Below are positions 1 to 11,479 of a DNA stretch of 64,000 bases, one piece after another; within the stretch, counting starts at the first letter, position 1; the number at the start of each line of letters is the position of its first letter. Source of the DNA: Arcuatula senhousia. Its lineage: Eukaryota > Mollusca > Bivalvia > Mytilida > Mytilidae. Under the pieces are notes generated by a model. That model was not told the origin of the DNA, searched no databases, and saw nothing but the letters and a program-made list of their open reading frames with translations. Position numbers and translations under genes: made by a program. The stretch covers positions 11,937,001-12,001,000 of the forward strand of contig OZ020305.1 in NCBI GenBank assembly GCA_963971305.1, in the 5' to 3' direction.

Positions 1-1023
1 TTTTCTTCTTAACATCTGGTGACAGAATATTTTTTTCCATCACTAATAAGATTCACGAGATTCACATAATTTCTTTAAAAAACGCCAACCGCACATCTTC
101 AAGTTAAATGGTCAGCCACTCATAAATGGAATAATAATTAATGGTTGAACAGTTTCAATAAAGGGCGTAACTCCATTAATGCAAATGAGGTAAATGCCTC
201 ATGACGATATTGGCATTTTCTTAATGATTATGTTTTTGTCATTGTAAGAATTTGGATAAGTTCTTTGAAAAGGAAAAAGACATTGAACCAAAAGTTTCTT
301 TACAAAGATTTAGTATTGATTAAGACAAATTGAATAACTTCGCGAGGGTCAAATGAGAATATAGTCTTGCATAGCCAATTTGCTCGTCAGGTAACGTTTA
401 ACTACCATAAAGTTGTATGGTCAGGTCACATTGCCTTAAGCGACTCAGACCCGTGCAGAAAAAAGTTGGCCTCGCTTAAGTTGCTCTTTTACAACTTCTG
501 TCTCATTTTATAAGATATTTTTTATTTTGGTTGTGGCCATGGAGTGAATGGGTGAATTTCCCTATATGGTTTAAAATCATAAATATTTCTTAAAAAGTGT
601 AGATTTTATATCCCACTTTCATGACTTTAAGGTAAGAGTAGTCTATAGTTTCCCGCCATTTTTATGAGTGAAATTTAAATTATCTCTCTTTAACAAAATA
701 TTTATTGATTTGGTAACAGAAAAACTTCCTGGTTCAAGTTTGACTTTGAAGGTAATATATGAAAGATTTGAATTGATTTGCCATAAAAGCGATATAAATA
801 TACTGTAAATTGAAACAAGAGTTGGGTGACAACATTATTTATAAAAATATATTGTTGATAGCCGAGTTTGAAAGCTCGTTCGTCTAAAAAGTACAGACGG
901 TCCTGTTGCTATGTTGAAACGAAACTAATAACTCCAATTGACTGTCCCCGCATCGGTAGGAATTTCATATGAAGGGCAAAATTTGTAATTTTACATAATC
1001 CTCCGAGAAAACAGATTCTTTCG
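1..1023. other. Intergenic, no gene recognised
   Basis: AT-rich sequence with frequent stops in all frames. I see no coding exon, RNA gene or clear repeat boundary. Confidence 0.6.
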
Positions 1024-1152
1024 GATACATCACAGGGACTTGCTTCCCTCTATGAATATTTTGTTAATAAGAGTCAATGTGCAGTTTTTTTCGTACCGCA
1101 CATTGACTTTAACAAAATATTGATAGGATGGAGCAAGTCCCTGTGGATACAT
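1024..1152. mobile_element. Palindromic MITE with target duplication
   Basis: A nearly perfect long inverted repeat fills 1,031-1,145. The left arm begins CACAGGGACTTGC and the right arm ends GCAAGTCCCTGTG; the inner arms pair around AATATTTTGTTA and AGTCAATGTGC, leaving a T-rich loop of about 12 bases. It is flanked by GATACAT on both sides (1,024-1,030 and 1,146-1,152), 8 bp if the shared G is counted. A 7-8 bp duplication with CA-starting termini fits a hAT-type miniature element; the superfamily is inferred. It has no coding capacity and would fold as one hairpin if transcribed. Confidence 0.85.
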
Positions 1153-2084
1153 GTATATTCATTGGATATTCGGGTGCAAGAGTGCCAACAGCTCGGACCA
1201 ACTGCACTTCAAAAATAAACCACTCATATAGTTAAAAATGAAAATATAAAGTGAACCCATTCATATATATTGAATGTCAAATAAACATTACATGCATCAA
1301 TACCACCATGTATTTCTACATTTTATCCGACTTTTAAATGTCACACAAAACGATTTTTTTTTCATAATTTGTCTACGTTTTCAAAATCGCGACCGTTTAC
1401 TAAAATAGAGAAAGACATGTAGTTATTCGATTCTCGCGAAATTGGCTTATCTGAATCAGGTAATTCGAGGTCTATGGTGCAGTCAAAACTTTGCCTCGAC
1501 TTCCGGTTTAAAAATGATGACCAATTTTACTACACTCCCGCCCAGTTAAAATGTAAACTTTGCTCGATATCCTTTGCCTGTTTTGATTTACCGTTCTTGT
1601 CGACTCTAATATACATATCATGGTTATACAAACACGTAACCATTTGAAAAGTAACTATATATTAAAAATAAAAAGCTAGCTTTCAAAGTGTAGGACTCAA
1701 CTTACAGTCGTTCGAGTAGGTCTGTGGTATTGCATGATAGTGAATGCTAACGATTTTTTGTGCGACCTAATTATAATTATTTTCCTTTATGTTTCAAATT
1801 TGCTTTTCACCATAATATGTAAAAAAAGAGCAGTTTTTATATTTAAACCCAACGCTTCAAATGGGTATAAAGTGATAGGGTCGTCCATTCGTCCATTCGT
1901 CTGTCCTTCCCTTACACCACTGGGTATACCCGGCTCTTATCCACCCTTTCTCCTAAATCCCCCAAATGATTTTCATGAAATTTTCACACAAATTTTTTGA
2001 CAAATTAAAATGTTCACCTTACATTTTAAATATTAATCTGTTTGATTTTTTGGAGAGCAATGGTATTCGTTTGTGATCAACTGC
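1153..2084. other. Intergenic, no gene recognised
   Basis: No coding region. The part around 1,850-2,000 (GTCCATTCGTCCATTCGTC and a C-rich stretch) resembles the start of a dispersed repeat, but I cannot set its boundaries. Confidence 0.5.
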
Positions 2085-3435
2085 TCACAGTTTTTGTCTC
2101 GCCTGCGACGAAAAGTCGCGGAAGGCGAGACATAGGTATTACTTTCCGGCGGCGGCGACGGCGGCGGCGGCGTCGTAAACTTTTTTGTAAGACTTTTGTG
2201 GACGATGAATTGCTGGAAAAGTATAATAGCTAGGCATCTGATATTTGGTATACAGACAGTTCAGGTTATGGTCTACGCAACTGTCACCATGCCGTGTGAC
2301 CCTGACCCCATTTATACGCTCCAGTGACTCTGTGAACTTAGGTGTTTTTTCAGGCTGTAAACTTTTTTGTAAGACTTTTGTGGACGATGAATTGCTGGAA
2401 AAGTATAATAGCTAGGCATCTGATATTGGGTATACAGACAGTTCAGGTTATGGTCTATGCAGCTGTCACCATGCCGTGTGACCCTGACCCCATTTGCACG
2501 CTCCAGTGACTCTGTGAACTTAGGTGTTTTTTCAGGCTGTAAACTTTTTTGTAAGACTTTTGTGGACGATGAATTGCTGGAAAAGTATAATAGCTAGGCA
2601 TCTGATATTTGGTATACAGACAGTTCAGGTTATGGTCTACGTAACTGTCACCATGCCGTGTGACCCTGACCCCATTTTCACGCTCCAGTGACTCTGTGAA
2701 CTTAGGTGTTTTTTCAGGCTGTAAACTTTTTTGTAAGACTTTTGTGGACGATGAATTGCTGGAAAAGTATAATAGCTAGGCATCTGATATTTAGTATACA
2801 GACAGTTCTGGTTATTGTCTACGCAACTGTCACCATGCCGTGTGACCCTGATCCCATTTTCACGCTCCAGTGACTCTTTGAACTTAGGTGTTTTTTCAGG
2901 CTGTAAACTTTTTTGTAAGACTTTTGTGGATGATGAATTGCTGGAAAAGTATAATAGCTAGGCATCTGATATTTGGTATACAGACAGTTCAGGTTTTGGT
3001 CTACGCAGCTGTCATCATGCCGTGTGACCCTGACCTCATTTTCACGCTCCAGTGACTCTGTTAACTTAGGTCTTTTTCAGGTAGAAAACTTTTTTGTAAG
3101 ACTTTTGTGGACGATGAATTGCTGGAAAAGTATAATAGCTAGGCATCTGATATTGGGTATACAGACAGTTGAGGTTATGGTTAACGTAACAGTCTCCATG
3201 CCATGTGACCATGACCCCATTTTTAGGGTCCAGTGACTCTGTGAACTTAGGGTTTTTTTTTCAGGCTGAAAACTTTTGTTTTGTGTGGACAATAAATTGC
3301 TTGAAAAGTTTAATAGCTAGGCATCTGATACTGGTTATACAGACACAATTTGTGTTTATATCAAGAAATGAAAGCTAAGGTGGTTGATTTTAGTGATGGT
3401 GCCGGCAGGCGAGACATACTTTTAGTGGCCACACT
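2085..3435. mobile_element. Tandem-core Helentron/pearl-like element A1
   Basis: From left to right: a terminal hairpin at about 2,098-2,132 (GTCTCGCCT, then CGAC/GTCG, then AAGGCGAGAC), a GGC/GGCGAC microsatellite (2,149-2,174), about six full copies plus a partial copy of a 182-bp monomer (monomer starts 2175, 2357, 2539, 2721, 2903, 3084, about 3,265), and a right end with GGCAGGCGAGACATAC. Hairpin, microsatellite and tandem core are the architecture described for Helentron-associated elements and bivalve 'pearl' repeats. Elements at 19,531-20,282 and 55,200-56,062 share it in the opposite orientation. No protein is encoded; short ORFs across the array are by-products of the repeat. Confidence 0.75.
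2175..3275. repeat. 182-bp tandem array
   Basis: Monomers begin with GTAAACTTTTTTGTAAGAC and contain GACGATGAATTGCTGG and CACCATGCCGTGTGACC. Starts are spaced 182, 182, 182, 182 and 181 bp. Divergence rises toward the right (3,084 onward), so the homogeneous left copies look more recently amplified or converted. Confidence 0.9.
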
Positions 3436-3964
3436 TGTTTCTAGTTAAAACTATATTCTTGTATATTACTTAGTGGGTTTTCTGATGATCCACGAATACT
3501 GTGGCAAAGTCTATAGTTTCCAATATTTACGAATGGAAACATGATTTCCGAAAGAACTTAAAAATAAAAATCTGATTGAAAAAGCAAATACGGACAATTA
3601 ATATATAACATGCATGCACGAATCAAAACAAGTATAAATATGTACATGTATGCACAAGTTCATGTTAGCTTCCTATACTATTTTTCATGTGACCTAACGA
3701 CTAAACAGACGTTACTTAACAACAACATTTTCATCTGGAAGACTTTTAAGGGTGTGAGTTTATCCTTCATTTTTTATCATCATTGTAGTTGTTTTTGACT
3801 AAAGATTTTTTTAAGACCTACAAGACCTGAATCTTAGAATAGATTGGCAAAACTGATGAAGTCTCAAAACATTATGCACGAATTTTGTCTACTAGTAAAC
3901 CAAAGAATTACACGGTGTATATCCATATCGGATATATATGAAATATAGGTTCTTACATAAGTTC
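3436..3964. other. Intergenic, no gene recognised
   Basis: AT-rich, with only short open frames. Nothing supportable as a gene. Confidence 0.5.
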
Positions 3965-4082
3965 GATCTTGGAAAAGACCGGCTGATCTTTCACAAGTGA
4001 TGGAATTTTTCAGTCTTTTTGCGAGTGAAGCGGAGCGAAACGAGTCAAAAGACCATAAAAATTATATTGCCGGCTTTCCGAG
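3965..4082. repeat. Imperfect palindrome, MITE-like
   Basis: GACCGGCTGATC on the left pairs loosely with ATTGCCGGC on the right. The inner arms AGTCTTTTTGC and GTCAAAAGACC pair around a GC-rich centre (GTGAAGCGGAGCGAAACG). It resembles the palindrome at 49,929-50,033 in style (GC-rich GAAGCGGAGC/GCGCAGCCGA centre). No target duplication was identified. Confidence 0.45.
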
Positions 4083-4780
4083 AACGCGTGTAAGAACGTA
4101 AAAATCAAATTTTATATTCTGAAACCTTAGGTGACTTCATTCTAATAAAAAGCTACGCCGAGCGAAGCATGATACGACCGCAACAAGTTGAATCCTGTTC
4201 GTTGGAGGCCCTATGTGGATAGTCTATTGCTTTTGTCACACGAAGCCCATGGTAGACTTACAAAACTTTTTGACACATGCATCCTGTAGTGGACTTTAAA
4301 CATATGTACTTACGTCGAGGTCTAATACAGAAAATCAGACAGAGATTTTCACAAGGAATCTAATGAAAGAAGATTTTGAAAACCCCAAATTCAATACCAA
4401 CATTTATTTAATGTATATGATCATCATATAAAAACTTCATAACAATTGGCTGGCCTACTTCAACTTAATTTTAGCTATAAGACTATTTGCCTCAACAAAC
4501 TTATTATAATGTTTTATTTTTGCCCCTTCACCCCTAATTTTTCAAAAACGGTTAGAGATATTGCAAATCTGATTGAAAAACGTAGGCAGGGATTTTTACA
4601 AGGATTCCAAAGAAAAAAAGATTTTGATAATCGGACCAAAAATAAAAAAAGTAGATTTCTGAGTGTGGCCCCTTTTTGATCCCCCTATAGCAATGTTACA
4701 CTGCAATATATATCGAGACCATTGACACATTTAGTTGACAGAATTTAATGAAGAATTTTCAAAATTGAATGCCTGAATAA

Positions 4781-6755
4781 TAGCGAGCATCGCAGATGCG
4801 AGCCCTACGGCATTGTGCATGTTTTGAGATGTGCCAGAAATATACTGACGATAGAACCGGAACAGGTTTACTTTTAAGGAGTGAAAAAAATAATAGGCAC
4901 GGAACAAGTAAAACAATCAACCCTCTGGGCTTATAATCTAGAGGCTCCCAGGAGCCTGAATCGCTCACCTGATCTCTTATGCCAAAGTTTGAATAAATTT
5001 CACAAACTTTCAAGTATACAAAGTTGCAAAGCAATCCCTTCAGTGGTTTCAGAGAAGATTGTTGGAAATCAGTTTAAATTGATAGAAAAAAAACAGTTAA
5101 AGGGCAATAACTTCTGTAAGGACCTTTTCATGCTAAACAAGAAAAGTTGCTTCGGATTTACTATATCTTTTTTACTTTTCGAGTTATAAGCCAAAACAAT
5201 TTTCTGACCCCCTGTTATATTTTTTAGCAATGGCGGCCATGTTGGTTGGTCAACGTGTATATAATTCACAAACTTGGTAGAGGACATCCTAAAGATCAAG
5301 TATAACAAGTATCAATGCAATCCCTTCAATGGTTTCAGAGCAGAAGATTTTTGAAAATCAGTTAAAATTAATGGAAAAAAAACAGTTAGAGGGAAATAAC
5401 TCTTAAACGGCTGATCTGACAATTTTGACCCTGAATCATTTTTGTAGATCTCAATAAGCTTAACAATGCTGCAATGCTAACTTTTCCTCTAGCTCTAACG
5501 GTTTTCAAGATATTGTCCAAAAACTGCAAAAATGGTCAATTTTGATGAATAAAGGGCAATAACTCCTAAAAGGAGTCGTTTCACAACTTCAAATAAATGC
5601 AAGGAATAGATTTGTAGAGCTTATGATGCTGAACAAATAAGTTGCTTCGGATTTTTTCGATACTTTATACTTTTCGAGTTATAAGCCAAAAACAATGGTC
5701 TGACCCTCCTGTTCTTTTTTTAGCAATGGCGGCCATGTTGGTTGGTCGACGTGTATATAATTCACAAACTTGCTAGAGGACATCCTAAAGATCAAGTATA
5801 CCAAGTATCAATGCAATCCCTTTAATGGTTTCAGAGCAGAAGATCTTTCAAAAAAAGTTAACGACGGACGACGGACGGACGACAGACGGACGACGGACGC
5901 CTGACGATGACAATAGCTCACCTGGCCCGAATATCATAATCTGCTATGCAGAAAGATAAAAATTGAAATTCAAAAACAGTGATAAAACCCTCATTCATCC
6001 ACTTGTTATTTTTACACACAGATTTTTATTTAAACACCATTCGGTCTTTTCCGCTGAAAACCAATTTTCCGGAAATTACCGAGCTAGCTTTTGGCAACAT
6101 CGTCCCATTGACTAGTCATACCAAATGCATGATACTGACCAAGCTTTGTTAGATTCTAAGTAAGATAAAATAAGATAAAGAAATACATAAATTTACTTAA
6201 AAAAACCTACTCATAATAATAAATAAAAGGTTCTTACTTGAAAATGAAAGAAAAGTCCCATCCTGTGGAGTTTCACTCACTTTCCTCAGTCCCGAATGAT
6301 ATTTTTACTTTACCGTTTTTCCGCCAGGTTTCTTTATGTACCTTCTGTTACCAATGCTTCAAATAAAACACTGATACTCAGAAAATCTCACAAAACCTGA
6401 CAGAATCTAAATGTTGTTATGGTCTGCTGAAGAAGCGCAAAATACTCTGACAAGGAAATGACGTCACATAATCCATAAAATAGATAATTACGTCCCCGCT
6501 CAATGTAGTCCCAGAATGTTACAGGATTTATATATTATTTGCACAAATAATTGAATTTTTAATAAGTAGTAAGTTATTGATCCCAGATATTTTAACAACA
6601 ACTTTCTCAAGTGCATATAATTTGGGTTGGGTGGGGTCAGACTTTGCTAATGGATATTTAATTCCTTTTTTAAAAGTTCCCTCTTCACGTTAAACTTAGC
6701 CGGTCGAGCACATAGATTTATTTTGAAAAGGTATATCTATTTTCGATGCTCGCTA
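4781..6755. mobile_element. Candidate TIR insertion inside D1
   Basis: Short terminal inverted repeats TAGCGAGCATCG (4,781) and CGATGCTCGCTA (ending 6,755) bracket sequence absent from the uninterrupted relative D2. The outermost TA on each side could be a TA target duplication. It contains element E1 (4,941-5,935). The rest (5,936-6,755) has no recognisable gene. Confidence 0.4.
4941..5935 (+). mobile_element. Tandem-core element E1 with GACGGAC microsatellite end
   Basis: It starts with the hairpin GAGGCTCCCAGGAGCC, followed by TGAATCGCTCACCTGATC. The body carries partial copies of a unit with GGCGGCCATGTTGGTTGGTC and ATTCACAAACTTG. It ends in a GACGGACGACGGACG microsatellite and GATGACAATAGCTCACCTGG. 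The same start and end recur at 9,939-11,215, 37,341-38,345 and 56,375-56,810. The architecture parallels A1 but the sequence is unrelated. No protein; ORFs here are incidental. Confidence 0.7.
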
Positions 6756-7526
6756 AAAAGGCAGGGCCTTAATCAAATTTAACATTCTACAACAGTTTTG
6801 TCAATGCACCCACTTTAGCCCCCTATGACCCTTTTTTCTAAAACAGCAGGGGCCACAAACACCAAATACAATAACAACCTTCCTTAAGTGGATATAATCA
6901 TCATATTAAATCTTCATAACAATTGACTGGCCCACTACAAATTAATTTTAAGTATATAACTATTTGCCTACTAAACTTTTAAAAATGGCGTTTTTTGCAC
7001 CTTTGACCCTTAATTTCTAAAAAAAAAAAACTGCTAGAGATATTGCAAATCTGATTGAAAAACGCAGGCAGAGATTTTTACTAGGGTTCAAATGAAAAAA
7101 AAAAAGATTTTGAAAATCGGAAAACAAATAAAAAAGTAGATTTTTTGGGTGTGGTCCCTTTTTGACTACCCTATAGCAATATAACAGTGCAATATATATC
7201 GAAACCATTGACACATTTATTTGACAGAATTTAATGATGAATTCAATAAAAAAATCAAAATTGAATGAACAATGAACATTCTACAACAGTTTTGTCAATA
7301 CACCCGATTTAGCCCCTTTTGGCCTTTTTTTATAAAACAGTAGAGGCCACAAACCCCAAATACAATACCAAGTTTCTTTAAGTCGTTACAAACATCATTT
7401 CAAAATTTCATATCAATCGGTCTATTTTTACTCACGTTATCGCACGGAAACCAATTGTCCACAGACGACAACGACGACGACATCGCAATAACATTATATG
7501 ATCGGAAAAATTTTGCGGTCGTATAA

Positions 7527-7886
7527 AAACCGAAAGTTTTGAATGACATCACATTTCATTGGTCGATAGCAAGCAGGAACTGCTTACTCTTCCGGAGCAC
7601 CTGAGTTCACTCTTGTTTCGACTGGAGTTCGCGTTGTTGATTGATATTCAGTTGTTTTGTGTTTCCATGTTTTACATGTTGTCTGTGATTGTCCTGTTCT
7701 TGTTGGTGTTTACTGGTTTTGTCTCTGCTCTTTCGGACTTTTGACATTCGGATACCCCATTGGTACCTCTGCTTCTTTCGACATCATCAATCAATATCAG
7801 TACCGATGTTTAATTTTTATTGGTTAATTAACCCATGTGAGATCGCTGCACGTGCTGGCATCTCAACCTGGTCATCTCACACTGAA
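7527..7886. repeat. Dispersed repeat segment shared with 15.5 kb
   Basis: GCTTACTCTTCCGGAGCACC followed by GAGTTCACTCTTGTTTCGAC at about 7,580-7,625 recurs almost exactly at about 15,520-15,562, just upstream of the DIRS-like element. Short open frames here are not supported as genes. Confidence 0.55.
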
Positions 7887-9227
7887 ATAAAAAGCTTCGC
7901 CGAGCGCAGCATGATACGACCGCAACACGATGAACCCTGTAATTTTTAGGCCCAATACGGATAGTCAATTGCTCTGGACACATGCAGCCCATGGTGGACT
8001 GAAAAAGGTTTTTGACACATGCCTTCTTTAGTGGCATTTTCAGCCACATTTTACAGGGAATTCAAAAGTTTTAACTATTTTAAAAGCAAATGGAAAAAAA
8101 ATTATTCTTACAATATCATATTTATATTATTTCAATATCCCCACTCAATTTAATATTAAGAAATCGACCCATTTTCTTGGTTAATCTATTATTATTGATG
8201 TTGTTGACCCCTTTGCCACCTAACTTCTTGAAATCAGTAAGAGATATTCAATTAAAAAAGTTTCAATTTTGGCCCCTAAATACGTTATAGGGGAAAAAAG
8301 GGAGGTTGCAGAAATAAATTCTCAATTGTATCCACTAATTGACAAGAACAAACATGCAACAAAAATTTTCAAAATCGGATCACAACTAACACATTTTTGA
8401 GTTGGTCTCTTTTGGCCCCTTATTACGTTAAAGGGTAAAAAAGGGAGTCTCAAATATTAATTCTCAATTTGTATCCGCTATTTGACATAAAAAAACATGC
8501 AAAAAAATCAAAATCGGATCACAAGTAAACAAGTTTCGATTTTGATCCATTTTGGCCCCTAATTACCTAATAGGGGGGGGGGGGAAGGAGGTTTGCAAAA
8601 ATTTATTCTGAATTTTATATCCGCTACTTGACACGAACAAACATGTAAAATAATCAATATCGGACAAAAATAAATAAAAATCGATTTTGGCCCCTTTCGG
8701 CCCCTAATTACATAACGGGAAAAGGGGGCGCAAAAATTGATCATGTTCATTTTGTTACTACATGTATAAGAAACATTCTTGAAAAATTTCCCAGCAATAG
8801 GCCAACTAGGACCAAAGTTATGGTGGAAACAAATAACATATTTGAATTTTTTGCCCCTTTTGGACCCCTTATTTCGAAACAAAAAAGGGGGGACCCCCAA
8901 AATTAATACCATTCATTCTATTATGGTAAGGAACATAATTGCCAAATTACAAACCAATGGAATAACTAGAACTAAAGTTATTGTGGCAACAACCATAAAA
9001 GTAGCATTTTAGCCCCTTTTTGGCCCGTAATTTCGAAACGAAAAATTAAGGGACCCCAAAATCAATCCCATTCATCCTTGTATGGTAAGAAGCATTATTG
9101 TAAAATTCCAATCGGATAACTGGAACTAAAGTTGTTGTGGAAACACTAAAAAGTTAACAGACAACGACGACGACGACGACATCATCATACCATAATACGC
9201 CCACAATTTTTTGCGGTCGTATAAAAA
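7887..9227. mobile_element. GCGGTCGTAT-ended element D2
   Basis: A second, uninterrupted copy of the D family. The left end has GCCGAGCGCAGCATGATACG; the right end has an ACGACGACGACGACATC microsatellite and TTTTTGCGGTCGTATAAA. The core (8,200-9,150) has about six degenerate units spaced roughly 140 bp, each with TTTTGGCCCC and a G-rich segment (one a run of about a dozen G at 8,574-8,584). No coding capacity. Confidence 0.65.
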
Positions 9228-9654
9228 GGTATTTACGGGAAAAAATGACTAAAATCTTTAAGTTTTCGAAGAATCTTGTCACGTCCATTAGTTCTTCAAT
9301 AACTTTACTTATAATCTATGCATTGTTTTTTGTTTGACTCTTTAAGTGAGTATAGGACTTTAATTGCTGGAAAATCAAACAGTTCTTACCGTCTATGACT
9401 GTAAATATTCCAGTCCTCAACCTCGTATGTTGAAAGAAGCAGAAACTGTTTTCTGTTGTGTTGTTGTATTTGGTTTTGCGTAGCTTTCTAAATTACTGAG
9501 TTCTAAGTTTTACAGACACAATCCGAAATAGAAGGTCGTGGGTTGATTCTCGCATATCGCATTAAACAGTTCACCTATGGAGACACACGCGTGGAGACAC
9601 AAATGATCACTTTTAAACTTTTCATTTTTTTTTGTTACGCCTGCGCTGAAACTT
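9228..9654. other. Intergenic, no gene recognised
   Basis: No coding region, RNA gene or clear repeat seen. Confidence 0.5.
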
Positions 9655-10160
9655 GGCATGCGTTTGTTGAAGCTTGGCAGTTTTGCCAACTCATTGATCT
9701 TGGTTTGCCAATTGAGTGTCTACTCGTATATAGGATAACCCTCTGGGTGCTCCATATGAACCCCTTTTTCAAAAGAGACTTTTTCGTCGATTTTTTTATT
9801 ATATTTCTCATAGTATTGAAGTAACCCAAGTATGAATAGAAGATATTGTTTGATGATATATTTGCATTATAAATGATTATGAAAAATGTAACAAAAAAGT
9901 AATCGAATAAAATCTCAGTCGTGAAATCGAAATGCTATAAGGAGCCTGAATCGCCCACTTGATCTTTAATGCTGAAACCTTTTTACCTAGAGTGCAAAGG
10001 GAAACTAACTCTCTGTAAGGAGTTGTCCCACAATTTTGGCTTAATGGAGAGTTATGTGAAGCTTTTGTCATGTTTGATGCTGAGGAATGAAGGTGGCCTC
10101 GGATTTTCTCTATGGTCTGATCCCCTATTCTATTTTTCGCAACGGTGACCATGTTGGTTG

Positions 10161-10772
10161 TGTAACCGGAGAGCATGAATTACGTCACAAAATCGACATG
10201 TCTAGATATAACCGGGGTTTTTCCGGCTACATAACATACACACAGAAACGGTAGTCCAATTTCAATAACTTTGTTTTAGCGATCTGTGTCCTTCCAGATC
10301 TAAGACCGAAACTGAATAAACAATACAAAATACAACAATATAAAATAACATGAAAATATAAGTAACTATGTAAACAGATTAATGTCTCTGGATTAGCAAG
10401 TCCTGCCGACAGGTCGCTAGCGCATTTAATAAACATTTCTGACAATAGAAATAATTAAAGATTTAGATAGGAAAACCGGACATGAAACAACTTATAAAAC
10501 ATCTAATAGGAATAACATAATTTAGCACTTATAAAAGATTACAATTATGAATCAATGTTCAAATTATAAACCAAAAGACAGATAAAGCCGAAACAATTGA
10601 ACTTTAAAAATTTCCACAAAATATCCCGGATATTGTCCTTACCGGGAATCGAACCCGAGACCTATAGGTTAACAGTCAGGCACTCTACCTCCAAACTAAA
10701 GAAGTACTTCCCTTGTTCAGGAATAAAGGCTTGCTATTTAAATCTACTAGGAAGAGGAGCAACCCTGTTACA
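10161..10772 (-). repeat. 3' LTR of miniature element 1 with 435-bp insertion
   Basis: Outer parts match the 169-bp partner LTR: 10,161-10,202 and about 10,638-10,772. Between them lie about 435 bp of foreign sequence starting near TATAACCGGGG and ending near AATATCCCGGATATT, a possible degenerate inverted repeat. The tRNA-like segment of this LTR is in 10,638-10,705; its A box is degraded while the B box (antisense GAATCGAACC) is intact. Confidence 0.75.
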
Positions 10773-10867
10773 CTTCCCCCTCCTCAAGAGTCATCATAAC
10801 TTCATGTATGACTCTTAACACAACCAACCCTGGCACGTTTTCCTGTTATAACCATCGTGGGTTTTTT

Positions 10868-10879
10868 AGTTGGGCGCCA
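10868..10879 (-). other. Primer binding site, tRNA-Lys type
   Basis: Minus strand TGGCGCCCAACT, one base after the LTR terminus. Its first 11 bases equal those of primer binding sites complementary to a tRNA-Lys 3' end in known retroelements; the match ends there. Confidence 0.75.
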
Positions 10880-10880
10880 A

Positions 10881-11049
10881 TGTAACCGGAGAGCATGAAT
10901 TACGTCACAAAATCGACATGTCCTGACCGGCAATCGAACCCGAGGTTAACAGTCATGCAGTCTACCTCTGAACCAAAGAAGTACTTCCCTTGTTCAGGGA
11001 GAAAGGCTGGCTATTTGAATCTACTAGGAAGGGGAGCAACCCCGTTACA
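10881..11049 (-). repeat. 5' LTR of miniature element 1 with tRNA-like core
   Basis: 169 bp, TG...CA ended. On the minus strand it holds an A-box-like TGGTTCAGAGG (10,975-10,965) and a B box GGTTCGATTGC (10,940 downward) with one change from consensus. About 8 bp between the boxes (the CTAGAGGTC part) are missing relative to the copies at 26.8-27.2 kb. Confidence 0.8.
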
Positions 11050-11479
11050 CTTGGTAGACATGCATTATTTCACAGACTTGGTATAGTACACCCTAAAGAC
11101 CGAGTGTACAATTCCTTTAGTGGTATCGGAAAATAAATCTTTAAAGAAAAGATAAATAACGGACGAACGCCGGACGCCCAGATATGACAATAGTTCACAT
11201 GACCCTTCGGGTCCGTTGTGCTAAACAAAAGGGGGGGTCATACGGGCGACCCAAGGGGTTAACTTGTATGCAAGTACCCGCGCTTTAACTGACGATTTTC
11301 AATACATATAAAGCAATCTAACTTTAAGTTTAGTGTCGAGACCTCTATATCTTAAGAACTGTAAATCCTAGGCTAAGAAACTTTAAAGGCATATGCCCCA
11401 GTAGTAGCTCAGCAGAGTTGTATTTCCATTTTTTTTTATCTTGACCTTGATCTGCCAGTTTAGTGATTTTGAAAATTTT

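Larger units (their letters stand above)
4143..7526. mobile_element. GCGGTCGTAT-ended element D1, interrupted
   Basis: The left end has GCCGAGCGAAGC followed by ATACGACCGCAAC (about 4,150-4,185). The right end has a GACAACGACGACGAC microsatellite and then TTTTGCGGTCGTATAAA (about 7,460-7,526), the inverse of the left motif. The core is a long imperfect repeat present at about 4,380-4,770 and again at 6,870-7,260 (shared GATATTGCAAATCTGATTG and GACACATTTA). A separate insertion (4,781-6,755) splits the copies. The same ends and core logic recur at 7,887-9,227. Non-autonomous; the superfamily is not certain. Confidence 0.6.
10154..11055 (-). mobile_element. Miniature LTR retrotransposon 1 (TRIM/SMART type)
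   Basis: Read on the minus strand: 5' LTR (11,049-10,881, 169 bp, TGTAACGGGG to CGGTTACA), a one-base spacer, a primer binding site TGGCGCCCAACT (10,879-10,868), a 108-bp non-coding internal region with a stem-loop (AAGAGTCAT/ATGACTCTT), a polypurine tract GAGGAGGGGGAAG (10,785-10,773), and a 3' LTR (10,772-10,161) enlarged by an insertion. The flanks carry TTGGT at 10,154-10,158 and 11,051-11,055, and the paralogous segment at about 56,628-56,633 has a single TTGGT, i.e. the empty site. A few extra bases lie between the canonical TG/CA ends and the duplication. It encodes nothing, so it must move by proteins supplied in trans. Confidence 0.88.
9939..11215 (+). mobile_element. Tandem-core element E2, split by an LTR miniature
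   Basis: Begins GGAGCCTGAATCGCCCACTT and ends with GGACGAACGCCGGACGCCC and ATGACAATAGTTCACATG, matching E1 and the paralogous E4 (56,375-56,810). It is interrupted at the ATGTTGG motif by the miniature LTR retrotransposon (10,154-11,055). Confidence 0.7.

Noticed and set aside
2175..3275. CRISPR-like array
   Set aside because: The whole 182-bp unit repeats without unique spacers, in a eukaryotic genome; it is a tandem-repeat core of a transposable element.
8559..8912. 117-codon minus-strand frame
   Set aside because: Falls in the tandem core of element D2 and begins and ends in G/C-run low-complexity sequence.
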